Source of the DNA: Legionella steigerwaltii
Lineage (GTDB): Bacteria; Pseudomonadota; Gammaproteobacteria; Legionellales; Legionellaceae
Direction of reading: 5' to 3'
Length of the DNA stretch: 64,000 nucleotides
NCBI RefSeq assembly: GCF_001468065.1
Contig: NZ_LNYZ01000010.1
Location: forward strand, 117,501 to 181,500
Positions within the stretch are counted from its first letter, which is position 1; the number at the start of each line of letters is the position of its first letter. Below are positions 43,090 through 51,603 of the stretch, piece by piece. Both the position numbers and the translations under genes were made by a program. The notes beneath the pieces are model-generated. The model was given only the letters and a program-made list of their open reading frames with translations. It did no database searches and was not told the DNA's origin.

Positions 43090-44328
43090 CTAGATACAAA
43101 AACATGAGGCTTTATCTAAATTTTCTTCCTCATCGGAAATAGAGGATAATAAATCCGGAGATTTAAGGAAGGAATAATAGTTTGTACTTGCTCTGGTCTC
43201 AATTGGTGTTCGCTGCGGCATAGACTCGTCACTGATAATTTTTTCGTTAGGACAAACACGATGCTCTAACTGAGCCAACCTATCCACTAATCTGGACATT
43301 CTGATTATTTTTTTCTCTAAAGTATCCAGATTTTTTGCTTCCTTAAGAATTAACTCCTTATCACATAATTTCTGTACTTTTTCTTCATTCAGACCAAACC
43401 AACTACTTACTAACTTATTTAATCCAGGACGGTCAACATACCAATAAACACTCAATGCGGCTACTCCTACTAGAGTACTAAAAATAATTACCGGCCAAAA
43501 AGTCGGAATTATTGAACTAACAAAGAGGCCTGAAATAAAAAGCGCTACTGATTGTCCTGCAAAAAAACCACCGCCAAAGAAGAGTACTGCAGACGCTCCA
43601 GAAATTACCGCTTTGGCCATTTGCATATTCTCACTGTTGAGCGCCTGCTCAAATTGCTTACTGGCTTCTGTTAGCGATATGAAACATGTTTGCAACATAG
43701 AAATTATTTGCTTTTGTTGTTGTAAATCACAATAAGGATCTGAGAAATCATAACCATCTACTTTCTTTCTTATGGATTTAATCATCTGCAATTGCAAGAA
43801 ATATGCATCTAATAATTTATAAGCTTCACCAAGCTTAACTCCCAGAGCATCCGATACTTTTACTAAATCAAAACCACAAAAAACGACTACGGAAAGAAAT
43901 GAAAATGCAAATCCAGCACTAAGAATCACCAATGATGGCAACTCGAAAATGCTCAACATGGTAACGATGCCATCAAATCCCTGGCAAGCAGCTACCAAGA
44001 TCCCTGCTGCTGTAAGTAATGCAAATTTGATTTTGTCCATCACCGATTTATTTTCATCTTCTTTGGGCAATTTGATATCATCCCCATTCATAGAAACAAA
44101 CAAATCGTGCAACAGCTCTGTTCGTAAAGAGACCAAAATAAATTCAATTTTTTGCTGTTCTTCTTTTGACCTTTTGGAATGGTTTAATTGCTCTTCCTTA
44201 AACCAAGATATCAGCGTGGTGAGATCAATAGACGGGGTAATAGAGGGAAACTCATCGGGATGAACGCCGGATGTTAACAAATATTTCCTTATCAATTTTT
44301 GAGAGCGCAGACTGATTACAATGTTCAT
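43090..44328 (-). CDS. Membrane protein with C-terminal CaaX box (candidate Dot/Icm effector)
   Basis: I do not recognise the family. The 412-residue product has a soluble N-terminus (1-95), two hydrophobic segments near 100-150, a charged middle, and a second strongly hydrophobic block (about 235-310), then a coiled-coil stretch with repeated Lys/Leu. It ends in C-F-C-I, a CaaX-like prenylation signal, preceded by an acidic run D-E-E-E-N-L-D that resembles the E-block of translocated Legionella effectors. No signal peptide is present. The effector role is inference; the C-terminal codons were checked on the DNA. Confidence 0.75.
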   Translation of the reverse strand: MNIVISLRSQKLIRKYLLTSGVHPDEFPSITPSIDLTTLISWFKEEQLNHSKRSKEEQQKIEFILVSLRTELLHDLFVSMNGDDIKLPKEDENKSVMDKIKFALLTAAGILVAACQGFDGIVTMLSIFELPSLVILSAGFAFSFLSVVVFCGFDLVKVSDALGVKLGEAYKLLDAYFLQLQMIKSIRKKVDGYDFSDPYCDLQQQKQIISMLQTCFISLTEASKQFEQALNSENMQMAKAVISGASAVLFFGGGFFAGQSVALFISGLFVSSIIPTFWPVIIFSTLVGVAALSVYWYVDRPGLNKLVSSWFGLNEEKVQKLCDKELILKEAKNLDTLEKKIIRMSRLVDRLAQLEHRVCPNEKIISDESMPQRTPIETRASTNYYSFLKSPDLLSSISDEEENLDKASCFCI

Positions 44329-44498
44329 TTTTTCTCATTACCTATCACCCAGACTCCCAATTTTTTCAACTTTATTACCCAGCAACATCCAATAGTACAA
44401 TAGAATCCATCTATATGAACACAGTTTATCCAATTTATAGACAACCGATTGATTAATAAGAATTTTCCCACATCACCGATGAAAAATATTTGATTTTT

Positions 44499-44527
44499 TT
44501 GATTAACATAAGACCATGAAGTATAAT
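44499..44527 (+). promoter_or_regulatory. Promoter for the small lipoprotein gene
   Basis: TTGATT and TATAAT are separated by exactly 17 bases, ending 31 bases before the ATG at 44559. Confidence 0.7.
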
Positions 44528-44558
44528 TAATGTACGAACATTGGCAAAGGAAGCGAGC

Positions 44559-44825
44559 ATGAAAAAACTTGTTATCGCAGTATTAGTGTTTGTACCTACA
44601 CTCCTTTTAAGCGGTTGTTATGTTTCCGCTTATCCCGGGGGCTACTATTATTCCGGTTATTATCCAAGTTACTACTCAAGTAGTTACTACTACCCAGGTA
44701 ATTACTACTATTCTGGCTGGCGTAATCATGGCTGGAATTATTGGGGTGGTCGCGGTTGGCACGGCGGTGGTTGGCACGGTGGCTGGCATCGTGGTTGGCA
44801 TGGTGGTCATGGCCACTGGAGATAA
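44559..44825 (+). CDS. Small Tyr/Gly/His/Trp-rich lipoprotein
   Basis: The 88-residue product starts at ATG 44559, with AAGGA about seven bases upstream. A signal peptide ends in L-L-L-S-G-C, a lipobox giving a lipidated Cys. The mature part is two low-complexity blocks: Tyr/Ser/Gly-rich, then Gly/Trp/His-rich (GWHGG-type repeats). The His-rich end could bind metal; this is only inference. It has its own promoter and a perfect palindrome after the stop. Confidence 0.8.
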   Translation: MKKLVIAVLVFVPTLLLSGCYVSAYPGGYYYSGYYPSYYSSSYYYPGNYYYSGWRNHGWNYWGGRGWHGGGWHGGWHRGWHGGHGHWR

Positions 44826-44842
44826 AATTAAATTTAATTTCA

Positions 44843-44874
44843 GTTAACCTAAATTCCAGTGAATTTAGGTTAAC
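44843..44874. terminator. Perfect 14-bp palindrome between convergent genes
   Basis: GTTAACCTAAATTC and GAATTTAGGTTAAC are exact complements around a CAGT loop. It lies between the lipoprotein gene end (plus) and the POT transporter end (minus), so it can serve both. No strong U-tract follows on either strand. Confidence 0.6.
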
Positions 44875-44895
44875 CATTTCTTCAAGAGCTTGGGC

Positions 44896-46404
44896 TTATG
44901 ACTGTACCATAAAACACTTAGATACGGAGTATTCTGCTTCTTGTGCTTCTTGATGTAAGTCCGTCCTTTTTACTGCAATATAGCGACTTAACCGTGGTGA
45001 TAATAACCACATAAGCACTGCAATAATTAAAGTGGCGATGCCAATACAAGCAAACACATGGGTATAAATCATCAAGGACCCAACCCCAGGTTTAATGTGT
45101 TCGGGAAGTGATGTATAAGAGGCAACCGTAGCGCCAATAAATCCTGCTATTGCGGAGGTTAAAAACCACATCCCCATCACAAAACCAGCAATTTGCGCCG
45201 GTACTAATTCTGCTACCATTGCAACACCAAGAGCAGATACCAACAGTTCACCAAGACTTTGAAACAAATAGCTTATGATTAACCACCACGAAGAAACCAT
45301 GCCATGGTCCGTATAAAAATAACGAGCAAAAAAGAGCATTAAAAAGCTCAATCCGCACATAGTCATCCCTAAAGAAAATTTATAAGGGATAGAAAACTGG
45401 ATGCCTTTCTTATTGAGGAGATCATAAAAGTAAGCCAAAACAGGACTCATTAATACAATCCAGATAGGATTTAATGCCTGAAAACTTTGAGCATCAATCG
45501 TGATGCCAAAGAAAACTGGAATTACATTATGTACGGCAAATAAATTTAACGATGTTGGCATTTGTTGATACAGGGTAAAGAAAATGATTGCTTCCAGCAT
45601 CAAAGCCAAAGCGACCAACATCCGCATCCTGACCACTTTACTTTCTTTACGTGTCATCAATAGATAATAAACAATTACTGCAATGGTAATAAACCAAAAC
45701 AAATTTTTAGCAAGCATCACATGCTGTAATAAATGAGCAGAACACTCAGTAAGAATGAATATACCAATCAATATCATAAGCCATTGCGAAAATGAGATTT
45801 TCCGTTTGTCAGCATCCGTATTGATGTGGGCAACAAATTGGTGTTGCAATGCATAATTAGCTAATCCAATTAACAAACCGATTGCACTCATCATATAAGC
45901 ATACGAATAACCATAGCGGCTCGAAATTGCTGGGCCTGCAAATAACGCAATCATACTTCCCAAATTGATTGCCATATAATATAAAGTAAAGCCCCCATGC
46001 AAACGTGGATCATTTTCTTCATAACACTTAGCAAGCAAATTCGATGGATTTGCCTTAAATAAACCATTTCCTACACAAATTAAACCCAACGCAAAGAAAA
46101 CATGCTCTTTATCGGTAATCGCTAAAGAAAAATAGCCTGCAGCCAAAACAATAAGACCAAGTACTATGGTACGCTTGGTGCCTAAAATCCTATCTCCTAA
46201 ATATCCACCAATCACAACCATTCCGTAAACTAAAGCAGAATAAGCACCGAACGTATAATAAGAAATTGTATCGTTGTAACCCAAATAGCGAATAAAGAAT
46301 AAAGTCAAAATCCCTTGAACAGTATAAAACCCAAATCGTTCCCATAATTCCAACATAAAAATCATGTGGAATGCACGGGGTTGCTCGCGAAGTATATTCA
46401 CCAT
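44896..46404 (-). CDS. POT/PTR family proton-dependent peptide transporter
   Basis: The 502-residue protein has about 14 membrane helices. It carries the POT signature E-L-W-E-R-F-G-F-Y near the start (ExxER motif for proton coupling) and LYYMAINLGSMIA (PTR2 motif). The start is set at ATG 46404, with AAGGA nine bases upstream; the frame extends 20 codons further but without a ribosome site. It should import di- and tripeptides, useful for a bacterium living on amino acids. Confidence 0.9.
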   Translation of the reverse strand: MVNILREQPRAFHMIFMLELWERFGFYTVQGILTLFFIRYLGYNDTISYYTFGAYSALVYGMVVIGGYLGDRILGTKRTIVLGLIVLAAGYFSLAITDKEHVFFALGLICVGNGLFKANPSNLLAKCYEENDPRLHGGFTLYYMAINLGSMIALFAGPAISSRYGYSYAYMMSAIGLLIGLANYALQHQFVAHINTDADKRKISFSQWLMILIGIFILTECSAHLLQHVMLAKNLFWFITIAVIVYYLLMTRKESKVVRMRMLVALALMLEAIIFFTLYQQMPTSLNLFAVHNVIPVFFGITIDAQSFQALNPIWIVLMSPVLAYFYDLLNKKGIQFSIPYKFSLGMTMCGLSFLMLFFARYFYTDHGMVSSWWLIISYLFQSLGELLVSALGVAMVAELVPAQIAGFVMGMWFLTSAIAGFIGATVASYTSLPEHIKPGVGSLMIYTHVFACIGIATLIIAVLMWLLSPRLSRYIAVKRTDLHQEAQEAEYSVSKCFMVQS

Positions 46405-46577
46405 GAGTTTTTTCCTTTGAGGGGGGTATGTTTTTAAATTAAAGGAGTTTTTAACTTTTTGCAATGAGCTTTAGACTAAAAAATCAGATCACCCAAAATG
46501 CAATAATAAAGTCAACTTTATTGAAAAAAATTTGTTCTGACTCATAAAGTCTATCCTTATAAGAATAAGACAATCAA

Positions 46578-47765
46578 TCAGATGACATGTTGGTACTCAC
46601 CAATTAGTTGATGCTCAACTGAATCATTATGGGTAAGAAACAGTGCAGTGGTACTCGTTAATGAGAAATCGATATCTTGGGGTGGCACTTTTTTTAAAAT
46701 ATCACGTGCACTTTCTTTGCTGCCAAAAAAACACTCCAGCATCATATCCGTTGAAGGTTCTTTATTATGCTCATACGTATCAGTGTGATCCTCCTTTGCT
46801 GTGCTGTCACTGGATTGGAATTTACCTCTAATCCAACTAACTAACGGTATAGCCAATCGAACCGCAATAATTGTAAGTGAAACAACGGATACTGCTGTGA
46901 GTATTCCTAAACCTACAAGTGGGAAATATAAAGAGAGAATCAAACCAATCATACCCAATGCAGATAAACTAAAGGCGGCGCCCTTAACCATTACTTGCGT
47001 AAAGTTAGCATTCTCTAATTTATTATTTAATTCTAATTCTTTTAACTTAAGTTCCAGTAGATGTTTTTTTTGTTCTTCAAAACGTATATGAAGCAATGTA
47101 ATCTTCTTATATAACGAATTAAGCTCCGATTCAGTACGTACATGATTTAAAGCAGCCTTTAATCCAATGGCTCGTTTCTGAATCGCATCCATTTCTACTT
47201 CAGCATCGGAAATTAACTTTCTAATTGCTCTTCTTTCTTTACTCAATTGATAACATTCATAAATCGTCCGACCTAATAAAAATAAGCTCAAGGCTAAAGA
47301 AATTGAAGCGGCAATAAAGGCAATTGTTACGGCTACGGCGGGAACAGCGATTGAAGTGATTGTCAGTGCTAACAATATCCCAGAAATAAGCCACTTCGCA
47401 TTATTCTCCTGAGTCGCAGGAATTTTTGTTTTTAAAAGGTAGCAAGTAAGATAAACAGAGGGGATAAGCAGAAAATTTAACACCGCCAAACAAAGTGATC
47501 CAATACTCAAGCCGGTCGTCAGCGATTCAGAGGGTGGAATATTCTGAAACGTTCTCACCGAAGAACCAATTTGTAACATTGCCTTGCTTGAATCACCCGT
47601 AGTTTTGATCGCTTGTGATATGAGAACTACTTTTTTTGAGACGAGATCAGTATCAGTCTTAGAACTCGAAAGCTCTGCATCATAATCAATTGGGTACCGT
47701 ATTTTTCGAAGAATTTCCGTTGCTTCTCGTACTTTAGCAATCTCAAACTCTTTCACTTTGCTCAT
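46578..47765 (-). CDS. Membrane/coiled-coil protein of unknown function (possible effector)
   Basis: The 395-residue product is not recognised. It has two hydrophobic pairs (about 85-112 and 125-165, then 262-300), separated by a strongly charged coiled coil (about 175-255, rich in Lys, Leu and Glu). It has no signal peptide. The C-terminal 90 residues are soluble and Ser/Thr/Glu-rich. Hydrophobic hairpins flanking a coiled coil are frequent in Legionella proteins sent to host membranes; that link is inference. Confidence 0.7.
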   Translation of the reverse strand: MSKVKEFEIAKVREATEILRKIRYPIDYDAELSSSKTDTDLVSKKVVLISQAIKTTGDSSKAMLQIGSSVRTFQNIPPSESLTTGLSIGSLCLAVLNFLLIPSVYLTCYLLKTKIPATQENNAKWLISGILLALTITSIAVPAVAVTIAFIAASISLALSLFLLGRTIYECYQLSKERRAIRKLISDAEVEMDAIQKRAIGLKAALNHVRTESELNSLYKKITLLHIRFEEQKKHLLELKLKELELNNKLENANFTQVMVKGAAFSLSALGMIGLILSLYFPLVGLGILTAVSVVSLTIIAVRLAIPLVSWIRGKFQSSDSTAKEDHTDTYEHNKEPSTDMMLECFFGSKESARDILKKVPPQDIDFSLTSTTALFLTHNDSVEHQLIGEYQHVI

Positions 47766-47914
47766 TAATAGATCATTTTGAAGGAAAGATATAATATCCT
47801 ATTTCTCTGTCCTTGTGTTAATTTTTTTACAATATAAACGAGAACTTGCTAATTCGGAGTAAATTCAACTATATTTCACATAGAGACTAAATAAATGCGA
47901 TAAAAAAAATCATT

Positions 47915-49027
47915 ATGTCTAAAAAAGCTCTTTATTTGGCAGGTGGTGGCGCTCGAGGTGCCTATCAAGCAGGTGTATTGAAAGCAATCGGTCATATTTT
48001 GCAAGTTAAAACACTACCCTTCGAAATGGTCAGTGGGGTTAGCGTTGGGAGTATGAATGCGGCAGTCCTTGCAGAAAACGCCGATGACTTCCCAACAGCA
48101 CTTGATAAACTGGAGACTATTTGGAGCGAAATTCATTGCCAACACGTATATAGAGCCAGCAATTTTGCTTTAAGTAAATCTGTTGTACGTAATATGAGTA
48201 CAATGATGATTAAACAGCGGCAGGCAGCTCATTTGCTGGATACTGAGCCACTGAAACAAATGATTGTCGATGGGCTTGATTTCACCAAAATAGCCCAAAA
48301 TATAAACAATGGGTATCTTGATACCCTGGAAATAATTACTAACTGTTATGAGACACGTCAAACTATTTCTTTTTATGAACACAACAATCCTGAGTTCACA
48401 GACTGGAATTATCCTCGACATGGAAGCAAGCGTGTTAGTTTCCAGGCAGAACATATTTTAGCATCCAGTGCCTTGCCTTTATTTTTTCCAACCGTTTTGC
48501 TCGATGGGTTTCATTATGGGGATGGGAGTGTGGGCTTAGCCGCCCCCCTTCGTGGCTCAATTCGTTTTGAAGTAGATAAAATTCTGATTTTAGGAACTCG
48601 GGCGCTGCCTGCATTTGTTGAGCAAGAAAATTTGCGCAATCATGAGGACATTCCCTTTTCACATATTTTTGGAAACATGTTAAATGCACTTTTTTTGGAC
48701 AACCTTGACCGCGACATTGAAATGGTCAATCGCATGAACGAAATTGCCATGCTTCTGTCGATGTGGAAAAAGCGCCGCTCTCCATGGCGTCCCATTACTA
48801 CATTGCATTTACGTCCCAGTAAAGATCTTGCCCCTTTAGCGCAAATACATTTTAAAGCCTTGCCGACATTGCTTAGATACCTTCTCAATTTCTTAGGAGA
48901 AAAAAAACATTCCGGCGATCTTTTAAGTTTTGTACTGTTTGAACGAGACTACACAAGAGAATTGCTTGAGTTAGGTTTTCAAGACACGATTAATAATGCT
49001 AAAGAAGTGATCGCTTTTTTTGAATAA
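47915..49027 (+). CDS. Patatin-like phospholipase
   Basis: The 370-residue protein has the patatin oxyanion loop GGGARGAYQAG (10-20), the nucleophile elbow GVSVG with Ser43, and the Asp of HYGDGSVG (about 200), making a Ser-Asp dyad. It should hydrolyse acyl esters of phospholipids. It has no signal peptide and no long extra domain, so it looks more like a cytosolic or type IV-secreted patatin. No strong ribosome site precedes ATG 47915. Confidence 0.9.
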   Translation: MSKKALYLAGGGARGAYQAGVLKAIGHILQVKTLPFEMVSGVSVGSMNAAVLAENADDFPTALDKLETIWSEIHCQHVYRASNFALSKSVVRNMSTMMIKQRQAAHLLDTEPLKQMIVDGLDFTKIAQNINNGYLDTLEIITNCYETRQTISFYEHNNPEFTDWNYPRHGSKRVSFQAEHILASSALPLFFPTVLLDGFHYGDGSVGLAAPLRGSIRFEVDKILILGTRALPAFVEQENLRNHEDIPFSHIFGNMLNALFLDNLDRDIEMVNRMNEIAMLLSMWKKRRSPWRPITTLHLRPSKDLAPLAQIHFKALPTLLRYLLNFLGEKKHSGDLLSFVLFERDYTRELLELGFQDTINNAKEVIAFFE

Positions 49028-49065
49028 TTTTTCTTAATGAAAACGTTTACCTTTTGCTTAAAAAA

Positions 49066-49126
49066 TGTAGCCTGGGTGCAGCGACAGCGGAACCCGGGTT
49101 ACGGCTTCGCCTTCACCCAGGCTACA
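49066..49126. repeat. Palindromic repeat copy 1 (TGTAGCCTGGGTG ends)
   Basis: Thirteen-base inverted ends TGTAGCCTGGGTG and CACCCAGGCTACA enclose an inner AACCCGGGTT palindrome. It lies between the patatin gene end and the aroE end. Copies 2 and 3 are at 51501-51590 and 60631-60717. Confidence 0.85.
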
Positions 49127-49140
49127 ATAGTTTTATTCTC

Positions 49141-49935
49141 CTAGGCACGCAAAAACGTCAGTACTTCTTTAGTTTCAGGCATAATCCCGTTCCAAATAAA
49201 AAAAGCCTCTGCAGCTTGTTCAACCAACATGCCTAAGCCATCTGCTGCGTCACAGTCTAATTCTCTAGCATATTGAACAAAAGCGGTTGCACTGTGCTGT
49301 TTGTATGACAAATCATAACAAAATGGCTTTGCTGACATGCATTCGTCTGGTAAGGCCACAAATTCCCCGGCCAAACCAGCAGAAGTTGCATTAATCACTA
49401 AATCAAATTGTCCCTTAATTTCATTAAAGCTCACACATTTTGTTTGTGGAAAAGCTCGTTGGAACTCTTCGGCTTTCGTTAAAGTACGGTTAGCGATGAT
49501 CAGTTCCGAAGGATCATTTTCCAATAAGGGATAAACTATTCCGCGTGCAGCTCCTCCAGCACCTAATATCAATACACGCTTGCCTTCCACAGAGATATAA
49601 CGACTCAAATCACGGATAAGCCCAATACCATCGGTATTGTCTGCATGCAATTGGTTAGCTTCCATCCATAAAGTATTAGCTGCTCCAGCTTGTTTACAAC
49701 GAAAACTACGCTGCTGAGCCATTTCAAAAGCGCGCTGTTTAAAAGGTAAAGTGATATTGAGCCCCTTGCCATTTTGAGCAAAAAAATCAGATACTATCTG
49801 CTCAAAGGATGGGTCTTCTGCCTTAATTTTTTCATAAGTCAGTTGTATGTTTACTTGTTTGGCAAAACATTGATGAATTATAGGAGATAAACTATGTGCA
49901 ATAGGATTACCAATAACTGCAAAACGTTGAGACAC
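49141..49935 (-). CDS. aroE: Shikimate dehydrogenase
   Basis: The 264-residue enzyme reduces 3-dehydroshikimate with NADPH on the way to aromatic amino acids. It has NPIAHSLSP near the start, LNITLPFKQ with the catalytic Lys, [13 protein letters not shown] and the nucleotide loop [11 protein letters not shown]. The length is typical. Its 5' end overlaps by 42 bases the divergent 2H phosphoesterase frame on the other strand. Confidence 0.96.
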   Translation of the reverse strand: MSQRFAVIGNPIAHSLSPIIHQCFAKQVNIQLTYEKIKAEDPSFEQIVSDFFAQNGKGLNITLPFKQRAFEMAQQRSFRCKQAGAANTLWMEANQLHADNTDGIGLIRDLSRYISVEGKRVLILGAGGAARGIVYPLLENDPSELIIANRTLTKAEEFQRAFPQTKCVSFNEIKGQFDLVINATSAGLAGEFVALPDECMSAKPFCYDLSYKQHSATAFVQYARELDCDAADGLGMLVEQAAEAFFIWNGIMPETKEVLTFLRA

Positions 49936-50670
49936 CTTATCCTCCTATTTTGGTTAATTTGTTGCTTTGTTGCAAACACCTCTGCAGCAAAAAGCCAATC
50001 AATTAACGTTTATCTTAAATTAAAGTCAGAAAACCACATCACCGCACTGATCAAAGAGTTTAATCAATATCTAGCCCAACAAGGAATATTCAGCACTTAT
50101 CAAATTATACCCTATTTGAATAATCATCCTCTTCATATCACCTTATATTTAGCAGACTATAACTCACAACAAATCCCTGCCATTATCAGACAAACAAAGA
50201 AGTTGGCCAAGCAACAGAAACCCATTCTTTTTTCCACTGCAGAATTTATTCCCAGCCGCAGCGGTTATGTCATGTTGAGGGTAACGCATAATAAGACAAT
50301 ACAAGAATTAAGCAATAAGACATTAAACGAATTAGCACGCTTCCGTGATCCACAAGCAATTATCCCTGCATGGGCCGCTCAGGATCCTGAGAGACAAGCA
50401 CTTTTTCATCAATACGGTAGCCCAAGTGTGCTCAATTACTTTAACCCGCATTTCTCTATTTTTTCTGCAGAGCATTTAAATGAGCAGCAAAGCACTCTTT
50501 TATATCAGCAACTGCAACAGTTAATTCATCAATTCGCCCAATCCCATCAAACCCAGATTGCAGAACATGTTGATGCAATAGGTGTTGGTGTAGCCGATGC
50601 CCGAGGGCAAATTATCAAGGAATTAGCAGTGTTTACCCTAAAAACTAGAACCTACAGAAAGCAATCATAA
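49894..50670 (+). CDS. Exported 2H phosphoesterase-like protein
   Basis: The 258-residue product has a hydrophobic signal peptide (about 13-31, ending near T-S-A-A). It shows two H-x-T/S motifs, HIT at 81-83 and HFS at 186-188, the signature of the 2H phosphoesterase superfamily (2'-5' RNA ligase-like). If exported, it works in the periplasm, unusual for this group. The start may be ATG 49894 or TTG 49927; either overlaps or touches the aroE start on the other strand. Confidence 0.72.
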   Translation: MCNRITNNCKTLRHLILLFWLICCFVANTSAAKSQSINVYLKLKSENHITALIKEFNQYLAQQGIFSTYQIIPYLNNHPLHITLYLADYNSQQIPAIIRQTKKLAKQQKPILFSTAEFIPSRSGYVMLRVTHNKTIQELSNKTLNELARFRDPQAIIPAWAAQDPERQALFHQYGSPSVLNYFNPHFSIFSAEHLNEQQSTLLYQQLQQLIHQFAQSHQTQIAEHVDAIGVGVADARGQIIKELAVFTLKTRTYRKQS

Positions 50671-50808
50671 GATAAAAAACTAACTTTCCTTGAAAAAAAT
50701 CATATTGCTACAAATAATTAAAGTAACTGAGTCTCTTCATCCATGTCGCTTTACACTACTAACAAAGAGACAGAATAAGTGACTCCTTCTTGAATTAAGG
50801 AAAATTCA

Positions 50809-51435
50809 ATGAACGACTTTTCCAAAAATGAAAAATATAATTTAAAAAAAACCTCCTTATTAAGTCATTTATCTGATGAAAACTATGACACCTTCATAGC
50901 AATTTCCTCAAGGGAACTATTTAGGAAAGGTGATATATTGCTTAAAGAAGGAGAAATAAATGATGATTTTTTTATTATTATTTCTGGGACGGTTGGACTG
51001 TATAAGAAAAAAAATAAAAATTTTCCTCCTGAACTCATAGGGAAACTAGGCGTTGGTGAAACCATTGATGAAATAAGAGTCATTCGAAATCGCACATGCA
51101 CACTGACTGTAATCGCAGCTGAAGCAACCGTTGTCTTAAAAACCTCCATTAGCAAATTGCATGCATTGGAAAATCATTCATGCCATGATGCCGTTGTTGA
51201 GTCAGTAATCAACATAATAAGTGACCGTTTGTTGCACAGCAATGAAACCATTTTAAATAAAATCCACGAAAAAAAGAGAAAAAATAAACAAATTGTCTCG
51301 GTCCTATTAGGGATGCTCGTCCTGATCATTTTTTTATGTGAAGTAGGTTTAGGCCTTTATTATACGTTGAACCCTACTGATTTTTGTAACAACTTGAATT
51401 CTCTTCCTGCGGAAAATACTAAAGTGACGCTCTAG
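50809..51435 (+). CDS. Membrane-anchored cyclic-nucleotide-binding-domain protein
   Basis: The 208-residue protein starts at ATG 50809, with AAGGA about seven bases upstream. Residues 15-125 form a cNMP-binding-like fold (FRKGDILLKEGEINDDFFIIISGTVGLY). The phosphate-binding stretch GETIDEIRVIRNRTCT keeps one Arg but is degenerate. A single transmembrane helix (about 163-187) lies near the C-terminus with a short tail outside. There is no DNA-binding domain, so it is not a CRP-type regulator. Confidence 0.75.
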   Translation: MNDFSKNEKYNLKKTSLLSHLSDENYDTFIAISSRELFRKGDILLKEGEINDDFFIIISGTVGLYKKKNKNFPPELIGKLGVGETIDEIRVIRNRTCTLTVIAAEATVVLKTSISKLHALENHSCHDAVVESVINIISDRLLHSNETILNKIHEKKRKNKQIVSVLLGMLVLIIFLCEVGLGLYYTLNPTDFCNNLNSLPAENTKVTL

Positions 51436-51500
51436 CAAATGGGATTTAGGTACAATCAACGTCAATGGCGTCAACTTAATGTAATGTATTATTTAGACAC

Positions 51501-51590
51501 GTAGCCTGGGTGAAGGCAAAGCCGTAACCCGGGATCAAAACTATATGTAGACACCGGATCCCGGGTTCCGCTGCGCTGCACCCAGGCTAC
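51501..51590. repeat. Palindromic repeat copy 2
   Basis: It begins GTAGCCTGGGTGAAGGC and ends TGCACCCAGGCTAC, with inner CCCGGGATC and GATCCCGGG arms. It lies between the cNMP-domain gene and the pepN end. Confidence 0.85.
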
Positions 51591-51603
51591 AAAAAATACT
51601 CAT

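Noticed and set aside
44640-44820. Possible CRISPR-like or tandem DNA repeat
   Set aside because: The periodicity comes from codons of a Tyr/Gly/His-rich protein; no regular spacer structure.
44596-44877. Minus-strand frame across the lipoprotein gene
   Set aside because: His/Asn/Ser repeats are the antisense of the Gly/Tyr/Trp repeats; no start signals.
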